In this document: piece by piece, positions 50,307 through 58,487 of the stretch | Position numbering within the stretch: position 1 is the stretch's first letter | Layout of the letters: every line of letters starts with the position of its first letter | Assembly: GCA_049644285.1 (NCBI GenBank) | Contig: JBARRP010000347.1 | Coordinates: 56,152 to 120,151 of the forward strand | DNA: 64,000 nt | Reading direction: 5' to 3' | Source of the DNA: CAVRXT01 sp049644285 | Lineage (GTDB): Bacteria > Acidobacteriota > Terriglobia > Acidiferrales > UBA7541 | Position numbers and translations under genes: made by a program | Notes under the pieces: model-generated | Told to the model about the DNA's origin: nothing | Database searches by the model: none | Seen by the model: the letters and a program-made list of their open reading frames with translations, nothing else

Positions 50307-50942
50307 CTATCCGGAGGAACCGTCGCGTTCCGGGTAGAGGAGCTCTGTGAATCGCGGGTCTTCCTGCAGGAATGCGAAATCCTCATCGTTCCGCGCATGA
50401 TAGCGGTTTTCAGGACGAAGTTGTATGGCCAATTGCAGGTTCTGCATCGCGGCTTCTGCTTCACCCGTCAGGCAATCGAGCACTGCCATGGCATAAACGA
50501 TGTGGTCAGCCTTTGGGGAGGCTTTGCGGGCGCGATCGAGATGTTCCCGGGCTTCATCCCAGCGTCCCAGGTTCATCATTGCAACGCCCTGAGTGTAGTG
50601 ATCTTCGGCGGTGCGAATCACTGGCGCGGGTGGCCGGGAAATACGCTGCTCGCAGACCCGCAGATGCATGCCTGCGCGGTCTGCCAGTTCCTTGCTCGGC
50701 CCTTTCAGCACCACCTCGAAGCATTGCTTCGCACGGTGCAGCTTTTGCTGCTGAAAAAGCCGCAGCGCTTCTTCGTACTGCTTCATCTGTTGCTTGGCGG
50801 CTGCGTTGGGCCTCTCGGCAGCGGGTTTCTGCCCTGCGGACCTTGACTTCAAAGTCTTCTCTTTCAGTAACTTGGAGCGAGATCGCGAAGATTGGCTCGT
50901 GCGTACGTTGCGCCGCCTGGCCGCCTTGCTTCGAGATGACAT
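50307..50942 (-). CDS. TPR-repeat protein
   Basis: A 211-residue protein. A basic Ser/Arg/Lys-rich N-terminal ~45 residues (R-S-K-A-A-R-R-R-N) lead to helix pairs typical of TPR: Q-Y-E-E-A-L-R-L-F-Q-Q-Q-K, then H-Y-T-Q-G-V-A-M-M-N-L-G-R-W-D-E-A and A-M-Q-N-L-Q-L-A-I-Q-L-R-P-E-N. No signal peptide. The stop is 12 bp before yvcK, suggesting one operon. No function beyond protein binding can be read. Confidence 0.78.
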   Translation of the reverse strand: MSSRSKAARRRNVRTSQSSRSRSKLLKEKTLKSRSAGQKPAAERPNAAAKQQMKQYEEALRLFQQQKLHRAKQCFEVVLKGPSKELADRAGMHLRVCEQRISRPPAPVIRTAEDHYTQGVAMMNLGRWDEAREHLDRARKASPKADHIVYAMAVLDCLTGEAEAAMQNLQLAIQLRPENRYHARNDEDFAFLQEDPRFTELLYPERDGSSG

Positions 50943-51180
50943 CAGAAATCAAGATAACAAAGTTTTTAGTAGCCGTCAACGCGCCTATTTTCGCCATATT
51001 TGGAAGCTATTCTGCAGATCTCCCGGTTCGCTGAGCTTGAACAGACCTGATTTCGACTGCGCGCAACCCGCTCCGTCTGCTCCCGCCATTGTCTGTTGCG
51101 CAGCATTCCGCGCCGCCCGCGTTGGCCTGCGACACATCCCTATGTTATAAGTAGCCGGCGAATCTTCGTCTGAGGAACTC

Positions 51181-51768
51181 GTGCCGTTCATAAATTTTCC
51201 CGCACGCGAAATCAACTGCAAGCTGGTTTATTACGGTCCGGGTTTAGGGGGGAAGACCGCCAACCTACAGTGGATCTATGAACATACCGGCACGAACCAG
51301 AAGGGGAAAATGGTCTCCCTCGCCACTGAAACTGACCGAACCCTCTTCTTCGATTTCCTTCCGCTAGATCTGGGCACGGTCCGAGGTTTCAAAACGCGCT
51401 TTCATCTCTATACCGTTCCGGGGCAGGTCTTCTACGAAGCCAGCCGCAGACTCATTCTGAAAGGCGCGGATGGTGTCGTCTTCGTGGCAGATTCCCAAGA
51501 AGAGCGGTTGGATGCCAATCTCGAAACCCTGGACAACCTGCGGGAACACCTGAAAGACCACAACCTGAACTTTGATACGATCCCCTACGTCCTGCAACTC
51601 AACAAACGCGACCTGCCCAACACCATGCCGGTGGATGATTTGAAAAAGCAATTAGTGGTGAAGGGCGAATCCGTTCTGGAAGCAGTCGCTGTCCAAGGCC
51701 AAGGAGTTTTCGACACTCTCAAGGAAGTCGCCAAGCTCGTTCTCGCCGAACTGAAAAAGAACGCCTAA
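51181..51768 (+). CDS. mglA: MglA-type Ras-like GTPase
   Basis: A 195-residue GTPase. MglA sets cell polarity and drives gliding or pilus switching in myxobacteria. The P-loop is Y-Y-G-P-G-L-G-G-K-T-A-N-L; switch 1 has T-E-T-D-R-T-L-F-F-D-F. Switch 2 reads T-V-P-G-Q-V-F-Y, the MglA-specific form of DxxG, and specificity motif N-K-R-D is present. The GTG start at 51181 follows GAGGAACT, with a TATGTTATAA promoter-like box at ~51142. No MglB partner is adjacent. The neighbouring STAS gene is convergent and separate. Confidence 0.95.
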   Translation: MPFINFPAREINCKLVYYGPGLGGKTANLQWIYEHTGTNQKGKMVSLATETDRTLFFDFLPLDLGTVRGFKTRFHLYTVPGQVFYEASRRLILKGADGVVFVADSQEERLDANLETLDNLREHLKDHNLNFDTIPYVLQLNKRDLPNTMPVDDLKKQLVVKGESVLEAVAVQGQGVFDTLKEVAKLVLAELKKNA

Positions 51769-51804
51769 CGCCGCTTCACCCAAATCGGGCGCACATATTC
51801 CGAT

Positions 51805-51830
51805 GTCATGCTGAGCCGAGCGAAGCATCT
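51805..51830. repeat. Intergenic GTCAT...GAAGCATCT repeat
   Basis: GTCATGCTGAGCCGAGCGAAGCATCT in the gap between convergent mglA and the STAS gene, related to copies at 34722, 58311, 59428 and 62571. Confidence 0.4.
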
Positions 51831-51871
51831 CTCCGTAAATATAGGCACCCGCTTGCCAATGCTGAAAAACA

Positions 51872-52234
51872 TCACTTGGCGCGCGCCGCTTGTCCGAAAC
51901 TGGCGATCGCTTCGGCTTCGACATCGAAAGTAGGAATTGACTGAATGAGTCGCGTGAGTTCAAGGACCGCGCGCACGTGTCCCCGGGGACCAAGCAGCCG
52001 CAGGCTCCCTCCTCCGCGCTCGAGTGACACGAACGTGCGCACCAGCGTGCTGATTCCGGAACTGTCCATCTGCGTGACTGAAGCCAGATTGACCAAAACC
52101 TTTTGCGCCCCGGCGGCGATCTGTTTCCGTAGTTCGGTGTTCAACGCCTCGTTGCTCTGCCCAATGACCGCGCGGCCAGAGAGATCGAGGATGACAACGT
52201 CGCCGGATTTTCGAGTGGCGATTTGCAGACCCAC
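51872..52234 (-). CDS. STAS-domain anti-sigma-factor antagonist-like protein
   Basis: A 120-residue single STAS domain. The conserved phosphorylatable Ser is in Q-M-D-S-S-G-I-S-T-L, after V-N-L-A-S-V-T. Start is GTG 52234 with GGAGTAG upstream. SpoIIAA/RsbV proteins sequester an anti-sigma factor when unphosphorylated. No cognate kinase or sigma factor is near, so partners are elsewhere. A similar but distinct STAS gene opens the Mla operon at 59941. Confidence 0.88.
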   Translation of the reverse strand: MGLQIATRKSGDVVILDLSGRAVIGQSNEALNTELRKQIAAGAQKVLVNLASVTQMDSSGISTLVRTFVSLERGGGSLRLLGPRGHVRAVLELTRLIQSIPTFDVEAEAIASFGQAARAK

Positions 52235-52471
52235 GTTCTACTCCTTGGCGCCGGAGTGTCCCTCTGCCGGACGCCCGTTCGGCGATCTAGCGGTCGATGT
52301 GCCACGATTATACCCCGGGGCAACAACGTGAGCGAAGAAGTCAAATTGTTGGTAGTGGTTCAGTTTCCACAGACTGCCCCCCTACCAAATTGTTTGACCC
52401 CATCTCAGATGAGAGAGGGGCTGCCTTGCCCATTCCTTGACACCCTCAATACCTGGCGCTAGCGTCGCTGC

Positions 52472-53194
52472 ATGAAGGCATTGCGCCTGCATCGATGGAA
52501 TGTGACTCCGCGCGAAGCCGCCAAGATCCAGTTGCGCATCCGCCGGCGCCTCGAGCTCGACGATCGGCTTCCAACAATCAAACGGGTCGCCGGCGCCGAT
52601 GTGGCGCTCGATCTCGAGCGCCGGCGCGCCATCGCCGGGGTCATCATCTACGACTTCCCGGAAATGCGAGAGGTGGAACGGCTTTGGGCCGAGCGCCCGC
52701 TCACATTTCCCTACGTGCCCGGCCTGCTCAGTTTTCGCGAGATTCCCGTCCTCCTGAAAGCCTTTGCGCGCGTGCGCCACGCTCCCGATTTGATATTTTA
52801 CGACGGACACGGATTCGCGCACCCGCGGCGCTTTGGCATCGCCTGCCATCTTGGCGTGCTCCTCGACCGACCCTCGATTGGCTGCGCCAAATCGCTGCTC
52901 GTGGGCACGCATGACGATCCGCCGCGCCAGGCTGGCGCTTGGGCGCCGCTGCTCGACCATGAAGAAGTCCTGGGAGCGGTCCTGCGAACTCGCGACGGAG
53001 TGAAACCTGTCTACATCACCCAGGGGCATCGCATTTCGCTGCCCCAGGCAATCCAATTTGCCCGCGCCGTTTGCGACGGTTTCCGTATCCCGCGCCCCAC
53101 CCGCGACGCGGACCATTTCGTCGCCGCCGTGAAACGCGGCGAAACCGGAGCCGCCACGAAAGCTGCGAGACTCTCGATCGCCCACGACCCATGA
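52472..53194 (+). CDS. nfi: Endonuclease V
   Basis: A 240-residue protein of EndoV size, which nicks DNA next to deaminated purines such as hypoxanthine. Motifs are V-A-G-A-D-V-A (first metal Asp), Y-V-P-G-L-L-S-F-R-E (Y-V-P wedge and Glu), F-Y-D-G-H-G (Asp), H-P-R-R-F-G-I-A-C-H-L-G and G-C-A-K-S. All catalytic residues are present. ATG 52472; the ribosome site is weak. It stands alone. Confidence 0.96.
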   Translation: MKALRLHRWNVTPREAAKIQLRIRRRLELDDRLPTIKRVAGADVALDLERRRAIAGVIIYDFPEMREVERLWAERPLTFPYVPGLLSFREIPVLLKAFARVRHAPDLIFYDGHGFAHPRRFGIACHLGVLLDRPSIGCAKSLLVGTHDDPPRQAGAWAPLLDHEEVLGAVLRTRDGVKPVYITQGHRISLPQAIQFARAVCDGFRIPRPTRDADHFVAAVKRGETGAATKAARLSIAHDP

Positions 53195-53439
53195 CGCTCT
53201 GCTTTCTCTGCGCCACTCAGTGTTTCTCTGCGCCCTCGGCGTAATGTTTCGGTCCGGACCTCCGGAGGTTGGAAGCCGCGCCCCGCAGCGTGCAAAAGCC
53301 GCCTCGACTGCCTCTCAGGCTAAAAAAGAAAACGGGAGGCCGCGATTGGGTCGCGACCCCCCGGGGTGGGGTGGGGTGTTGCTGGTTGGAAATGGTCGGA
53401 ACTTCTTGTGCGCTTTCCTTTTCCAACGCTCCAGCAGGA

Positions 53440-55011
53440 TTACTGGAGCCCACCAATAGCGTCCGAATAACACAGGGGGACAACCAGTGTCAACCTCAAA
53501 TAACGCTCAACTGTGGAATTCCCTCCCGGCCTAAGGGAGCCGGTTTCATCTGTCCAAAAATCGCGAATCGCGCTCGAGACCAGGGTTCCCTCTTCCGTCT
53601 CGATTGGGCTCAGGCTGATTTCCACCGGAAACTCCGTGCCGTCCCGGTGCCCGCCGTGCTTGCCACGGAAGCGTTCCGGCATCAGCATTTCCACCGGCTT
53701 CCCGAGGAGCTCCTCCCGTGCGTAACCGAACAGTTTCTCCGTCTGCGCGTTGGCCAGCACCACGCTTCCCTGTCGGTTCACGATCACGATCGCGTCCGGT
53801 GCCGCTTCTAGCAGCGCCCGGAATTTGTTCTCCGCTCGCTTGCGCGCCGTGACGTCGCGGATCGCGGCAGAAACCAGCGTTCCCTCCTCCGTCTCCAGCG
53901 GGCTCAGGCTGATTTCCACCGGAAACTCCGTTCTATCCTTCCGAAGCCCGTACAACTCCAGCCCCGCCCCCATCTCCCGGTTCCGTGGCGATTGGAAGAA
54001 GCCATCGCGATGCCCGCCGTGCTTGCCCCGGAATCTCTCCGGCACCATGATTTCCACCGGCTGTCCGACTAATTCGGTCTTCGTATACCCGAACAACTTT
54101 TCCATCTGCGCATTGGCCAGCTCGATTCGGCCCTCGCGGTTCACGATCACCATCGCATCCGGCGCTGACTCCAGCAGGCCGCGGAACTTCTTTTCAGCCT
54201 GCTTCCGCGACGTGACGTCCCGATTGATCTCCAGGATCGCCACCGGTGCTCCTTCCGCATCGCGGCGCAAAGCCCAGCGGCTGGTAACCACAATGCGATT
54301 TCCGTCGCGCCGGCTGTGTACCAGCTCGCCTTCCCAAACGGCGCTTCGCAGCAGGCTTGCTTCAATTTCATCCAGAGGCTCAGGGAAGTCGGTCTTGAGA
54401 AACGCGTGAGAGATCTTCCCCTTGGCTTCCGCCTCGCTCCACCCGTAGATTCGCTCGGCGCCCTGATTCCAGAAGAGAATTTCATTGCTCATGCCGCGTA
54501 CGAAGATGGCGTCATGGGCCAGATCGAGAAGCTCGGCTTGTTCGCGGTACAGCGCCTCGCTTCTTCGCAGCGCCAGTTCGGTCTTTTCCCGCTCCAGGAT
54601 CTTTGCCTCCAACTCCCGATTAGCACTGGCAAGATCTCCGAGACCCGGAATCGCAAGGGCCTTGGGCACAAGCTGCACCAGGAGAATAGCCGTCGGCACG
54701 GAGGCAGCCGCCGTGATTGCCTTGACCACCCCTGCAAGCCAGTAATCCGCGTGCCAAAGGTTCCACAACTCCATCACGTGCGTCGAGCCGCAAGCAACAA
54801 TGAACACCCCGAACAGCACAAACATCCATTGGAAGGGCAGATCGCGCCGCTTCCGTGCGAAGTGAATTAGCGTGACCGGAATCGAGAAATAGGCCAGCGC
54901 AATCGCGGCATCGGACAGCACGTGCAGCCACACCAGCCCTGGATTCCACAAGTAGCAATAGCCGTGCGGCATGAAATCGTTGGGACCCAATAGCTGTTTG
55001 AGGAATTCCAT
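53440..55011 (-). CDS. Ethylene-receptor-like membrane sensor with PAS domains, kinase part lost
   Basis: A 523-residue protein from ATG 55011, with GGGGGTGG upstream. Residues ~25-130 carry three membrane helices resembling the ethylene-binding domain of plant ETR1. Asp34, Tyr41, Ile44, Pro45, Cys74 and His78 reproduce ETR1 Asp25, Tyr32, Ile35, Pro36, Cys65 and His69 at the same spacings; Cys65 and His69 bind copper. A coiled coil and three PAS domains follow (~175, ~300, ~425). The third has lost about 23 residues relative to the second between H-R-D-G and T-E-F-P-V. After S-A-I-R-D the frame runs into unrelated sequence and stops. No histidine kinase or GGDEF domain remains. Confidence 0.8.
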   Translation of the reverse strand: MEFLKQLLGPNDFMPHGYCYLWNPGLVWLHVLSDAAIALAYFSIPVTLIHFARKRRDLPFQWMFVLFGVFIVACGSTHVMELWNLWHADYWLAGVVKAITAAASVPTAILLVQLVPKALAIPGLGDLASANRELEAKILEREKTELALRRSEALYREQAELLDLAHDAIFVRGMSNEILFWNQGAERIYGWSEAEAKGKISHAFLKTDFPEPLDEIEASLLRSAVWEGELVHSRRDGNRIVVTSRWALRRDAEGAPVAILEINRDVTSRKQAEKKFRGLLESAPDAMVIVNREGRIELANAQMEKLFGYTKTELVGQPVEIMVPERFRGKHGGHRDGFFQSPRNREMGAGLELYGLRKDRTEFPVEISLSPLETEEGTLVSAAIRDVTARKRAENKFRALLEAAPDAIVIVNRQGSVVLANAQTEKLFGYAREELLGKPVEMLMPERFRGKHGGHRDGTEFPVEISLSPIETEEGTLVSSAIRDFWTDETGSLRPGGNSTVERYLRLTLVVPLCYSDAIGGLQ

Positions 55012-55254
55012 GTTCCACCCCCGCTGGCCAGTCGGTTGTTCGCTGGCTCCGGCGCGGAAGAAGACAAGACGGTCTTCTACCCTGCCGTGCAAACGGCAAA
55101 ACGGGAAGGGGAATTGAAAGTCGATAAAACAGTTTTCTGGAAGGGCAGCTCTATTCTGAATGAGTGCTGAGGAGAGTCAAGGTAATCGGATTCTGGTGGC
55201 CGTAGGTGTCAACAGCGAGAGCAAACCAGCGAGCCCCAGCTTTGAACTTCTGCG

Positions 55255-55899
55255 CTACGGCTGAAGATGGCTCGCAAAATAATCGTTCAGGCTGGCGACG
55301 ATCTGTTCCATTCCGGCACGAACGTTTTTCTCCATCGCCTCGATAACCGTCTCAACTGTCTTGCCGCCGACGGGCTCGTCATGCGAATAATCGTGAGTCC
55401 ACACGGTCGTTCCTGTCCTCGGCTGAAAGAGCTCGACCTCGATTGAAAAGCGCGCCAACATCGTCGAGCCATCCACTTCGCTCAAGGAAAACAGGCGGCC
55501 GCGGAGGACGTAATCACCGCGAGCATTGCTGCTCACGCGATCGGTGCTGCGATACCGGCCTGAAGCTCGCAAAGCTTGAATCAGCATCGACTGAAGCATA
55601 TAGCCCGGGGGCTCGGCCCAGCGGTGATATTCATACGTGCCCAGCTCAACCGGGCCTGTTTCATACACGAGGCGATCGTCCCTGTAGATGTAAGGCACCG
55701 TGATCCTTCCAACGACGAGATTCACGGGAAACGGCTGGCTCGCGACCGATTCGTTCATGGCTTCCGGGTCCAGCGTGTAATACTTCACCGGCCGCGCCGC
55801 TCCGCAGCTCATCAGCAGCAACAATCCGAACGCCGCCAGCGCGAGAACAAGAGTGGAATGGAGATTACCGAGAACAGCTGATGCGAAACGCGGCTTCAA
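55255..55899 (-). CDS. ABC-transport auxiliary lipoprotein (PqiC/LptE-like domain) of the Mla operon
   Basis: A 214-residue protein with a lipoprotein signal: hydrophobic run then L-L-M-S-C-G, Cys as lipid site (~32). The Y-Y-T-L-D-P start of the mature domain is the hallmark of the ABC-type transport auxiliary lipoprotein family (Y-Y-x-L). It probably sits in the outer membrane as the acceptor of lipid moved by the MCE system. Its start overlaps the MlaD-like gene by 4 bp, so they are co-translated. Last gene of the operon. Confidence 0.85.
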   Translation of the reverse strand: MKPRFASAVLGNLHSTLVLALAAFGLLLLMSCGAARPVKYYTLDPEAMNESVASQPFPVNLVVGRITVPYIYRDDRLVYETGPVELGTYEYHRWAEPPGYMLQSMLIQALRASGRYRSTDRVSSNARGDYVLRGRLFSLSEVDGSTMLARFSIEVELFQPRTGTTVWTHDYSHDEPVGGKTVETVIEAMEKNVRAGMEQIVASLNDYFASHLQP

Positions 55900-56870
55900 G
55901 GTCGCGACACCTCACCGGGCTGACGCTGCCGGGGACCCGAGGCTCGAATCAAGGTATAAGGCCGCGTCTTGATGGTATGGGTGAACTGCTTGAGGTTCTC
56001 GGTGATGATCCGCATATTGTCGAGGATTTCGTCGATGTTCTCGCTGTTGGCGTTCAGCGTCCGGTCAAGCTGATCGGTCAGCGAAGCGGCTGAAGTCAGG
56101 GTCTCGCGCATCTTCACGACCGCCTGGCGCACGTCCGGCCGGTTTTCCATCAATGTGGCATCCACGTGCGAAAGAGCCTCATTCGCCTGGCTCATCGTCT
56201 TCTTGAAATCATCCATCAACGGCCCGAGCTTGGCGCTCGCATCATTGATCTTCCCCAGCGTCGAGTGCACCAGCGGGCGGTCTTCCTCGAGCATCCCACG
56301 GACGTTGGCGAGGCTCCGCGAAATATTTTTGCGATTCGGCGAGTTCAGCAGGTCGTTGACCCGCGCAATGGTTTGCTGCAGCTCGGTGATCCGCGCATTC
56401 AGATTCTGCAGTACTTGCGTTGCCTGCGGCGCCAGCTCGCCGATGCGCGTCGCTAACTCGTCGAATCCGGTGTAATCCATGCCCTGCAAGGTGGACCCCG
56501 ACGGTGCGCGAGGCGCCCCCGGGCTGCCCGGAACAATTCCGAGGAAATTGTCACCGAGGGCGCCGAGGGTGGATATCCTCGCCTTGCTGTCCGTTTTCAC
56601 TGGCACGTCGGAATGGACCCGAAAAGTAACTTCCATGCGCGTCGGGTCCTTCGGGTCACTGTGCACTTCCTCGACGCGGCCAACCGGCGGCCCGCCCGCA
56701 TAACGCACTTGCGAGCCCGGCGCCAGGCCCCCTGCATTCTTCAAATAGGTTTTGTAAATCGGTTCGCTGCGCTGGAGGAACCCCGTCAGCGAAAACAGCG
56801 TCGCAACGAGAAGCCCCGCCGCGACCAGAACGAATAGTCCGACGAGAGCGCGCTCGCTTTTCGCTTCCAT
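55896..56870 (-). CDS. MlaD-like MCE-domain protein
   Basis: A 324-residue protein with one N-terminal helix (L-V-G-L-F-V-L-V-A-A-G-L-L-V), then an MCE domain (~40-120: L-A-P-G-S-Q-V-R-Y-A-G-P-P-V-G-R-V, L-G-A-L-G-D-N-F-L). A long helical region (~150-300) probably forms a periplasmic tunnel. MCE rings carry lipids between membranes. The usual ATPase and permease lie upstream in this operon. The gap to the ATPase gene (about 540 bp) is unusually long and contains two small overlapping genes or remnants. Confidence 0.9.
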   Translation of the reverse strand: MEAKSERALVGLFVLVAAGLLVATLFSLTGFLQRSEPIYKTYLKNAGGLAPGSQVRYAGGPPVGRVEEVHSDPKDPTRMEVTFRVHSDVPVKTDSKARISTLGALGDNFLGIVPGSPGAPRAPSGSTLQGMDYTGFDELATRIGELAPQATQVLQNLNARITELQQTIARVNDLLNSPNRKNISRSLANVRGMLEEDRPLVHSTLGKINDASAKLGPLMDDFKKTMSQANEALSHVDATLMENRPDVRQAVVKMRETLTSAASLTDQLDRTLNANSENIDEILDNMRIITENLKQFTHTIKTRPYTLIRASGPRQRQPGEVSRP

Positions 56871-56996
56871 GGCCCCCTGTTAGAAGTTCCAGCCTCGAGC
56901 GGGGATTCCGCTACCCATAGCCCTCAGTTGGCTCGAAGTATAGCACGATGCTGGTCTTAGATTTGTAACTTGTACGCGGTCTCGGTTGCTGCTACC

Positions 56997-57230
56997 GTGG
57001 ATTTTGTGCCAGGGAAAAGAACAGAATTGGACAAGGCTGTCGAGAGGACTGCTCGGATCATTCAAGATCAGCTCGACACGTTGCCGCCCGAAGTCGCGAA
57101 GAGAAAAGTGAGAGAGCTTCGCCAGATGGCTGCTAAGGTTTACCGCGCCGCAAAGAGCGGAAGAGGCCGACAACCTCGGCGAACAAAGGCGATTCGTCTT
57201 TCAACCCGATCCCGCGCAAAAACTGCATAA
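56997..57230 (+). CDS. Small helical hypothetical protein, antisense within the Mla operon
   Basis: A frame on the opposite strand to its neighbours, with possible starts TTG 56970, GTG 56997 or GTG 57006. Residues from V-P-G-K-R-T-E-L-D-K-A-V to L-R-Q-M-A-A-K-V-Y-R-A-A have helical, protein-like composition. The last ~30 residues are Arg-rich and overlap the tail of the frameshifted gene on the minus strand. No ribosome site stands out and no family is recognised. Confidence 0.35.
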   Translation: MDFVPGKRTELDKAVERTARIIQDQLDTLPPEVAKRKVRELRQMAAKVYRAAKSGRGRQPRRTKAIRLSTRSRAKTA

Positions 57231-57356
57231 ATTCCCGCTCGTCTCCGTACTTCTCAGAGCAGTCTTGAGAACGCGAAGCTCTGCTTTTGTGTGTCTGCGC
57301 CCTGGGTGCCTTTCCCTCTCGAGTGCATCTTCATAGATGCCATTGTCTTTTGGCAT
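57133..57356 (-). pseudogene. Small hypothetical protein with one frameshift
   Basis: ATG 57356 starts M-P-K-D-N-G-I-Y-E-D-A-L-E-R, then H-T-K-A-E-L-R-V-L-K-T-A-L. A one-base shift near 57265 moves into E-K-Y-G-D-E-R-E-F-M-Q-F-L-R-G-I-G-L and on to L-F-A-E-V-V-G-L-F-R-S-L and a stop at 57133. Without the shift the first frame ends 50 bases later in Cys/Ser-rich residues. Combined length is about 74 residues. Protein-like on both sides of the slip, but unrecognised. Confidence 0.4.
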
Positions 57357-57409
57357 GGCTACTTTTCGGCTCCGGCGGCTGGCCCGCAATAGCCTTGGCG
57401 ACGGCGGGC

Positions 57410-58261
57410 TCAAAGCCGATCGAGAGGAATCCCATCCGTCAGCCTGTTCAGATAGTCGGCTTGCTCCTCGACTTCGGGCTCAGGGATGCGGTCGAGGAAT
57501 TGCCGTACCCGAGGATGCTTGCTGGCCTGCAACTCTTCTTTGGTTCCGATGGTGATAATGTTCCCCTTGTCGATCAGGATCATGCGGTCGGCGATGAGGT
57601 AAGCGCTGGCCAGCTCATGCGTCACCACCACCATCGTGATTCGAAACGCCTTCTTCAATTTCAAGATCAGCTCGTCGATGCCCGCGGCGATGATGGGATC
57701 GAGGCCCGCCGAAGGCTCGTCGAAGAACAATATTTCGGGATCCATCGCCAGGGCGCGAGCCACCGCCGCGCGTTTCTTCATCCCGCCGCTCAACTGCGCC
57801 GGCATGTAGTCTTCGTAGCCGCCTAGCCCCACCTGCTCGAGTTTGAGCCGCACGATGATCTCAATCGTGGAATCTTCGAGCGGACTGTGCTCGCGAAGGG
57901 GAAGCGCGACATTTTCGCCGACGCTCATCGAGCCGAACAACGCCCCACCCTGAAACGACACGCCCCATTTCTTCTTCAGTTCGTCCTGCTCCTCGACCGT
58001 GATCGAAGCCCAGTTCTTGCCACGAATCCAGATTTCGCCGCCGCTCGGGGTTTCGAGGCCGACGAGCGTCCGTAGCAGCGTGCTCTTGCCCGACCCGGAG
58101 CCACCCAAAATCACCATCGTTTCCCCGGCGCGCACATCGAAGCTGATCCCGTGGAGAATTTCTCGCGCGCCATAACTAACGCGCAAATCGCGCACGACGA
58201 TCGAAGCACCACCGTCCGCCGCCACCGCTTTCATCTCGCCCATGCCCAACCCGTCCGTCAT
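57410..58261 (-). CDS. MlaF-like ABC transporter ATP-binding protein
   Basis: About 283 residues from ATG 58261; the longer frame to 58315 adds an unlikely basic leader. Walker A is G-G-S-G-S-G-K-S-T, signature L-S-G-G-M-K-K-R-A-A-V-A-R-A, Walker B I-L-F-F-D-E-P-S-A-G-L-D, and the H-loop T-H-E-L. The L-S-G-G-M-x-K-R form is diagnostic of MlaF/MCE-type ATPases that power phospholipid transport. It is preceded by the MlaE-like permease, with a 226-bp gap holding an intergenic repeat. Confidence 0.93.
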   Translation of the reverse strand: MTDGLGMGEMKAVAADGGASIVVRDLRVSYGAREILHGISFDVRAGETMVILGGSGSGKSTLLRTLVGLETPSGGEIWIRGKNWASITVEEQDELKKKWGVSFQGGALFGSMSVGENVALPLREHSPLEDSTIEIIVRLKLEQVGLGGYEDYMPAQLSGGMKKRAAVARALAMDPEILFFDEPSAGLDPIIAAGIDELILKLKKAFRITMVVVTHELASAYLIADRMILIDKGNIITIGTKEELQASKHPRVRQFLDRIPEPEVEEQADYLNRLTDGIPLDRL

Positions 58262-58310
58262 TTTATTTCGCTCATTTCGTTTCACTCTGGGCACTCGCAT
58301 GCCGTCCGTT

Positions 58311-58348
58311 GTCATTCCTCGCGAAGCGAGGAATCTGCTTTTCTCGCA
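58311..58348. repeat. Intergenic GTCATTCCTCGCGAAGCGAGG repeat
   Basis: GTCATTCCTCGC-GAAGCGAGGAATCTGC forms a short self-complementary unit (CCTCGC/GCGAGG). It lies in the gap between the MlaE and MlaF genes; relatives at 34722, 51805, 59428 and 62571. Confidence 0.5.
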
Positions 58349-58487
58349 CCGTCCCTTGCATTGTGGGTTGCGGTTTCAACCGCGACGCAAGCGGCCTCCC
58401 CTCGATACTTCCTCAGGGGTTTCTCTCAGCGTCCTCTGTCTCTCGGTGTTCTCTGCGTAATGTTTCGTCTTTCGGACGCGTGGCGTT

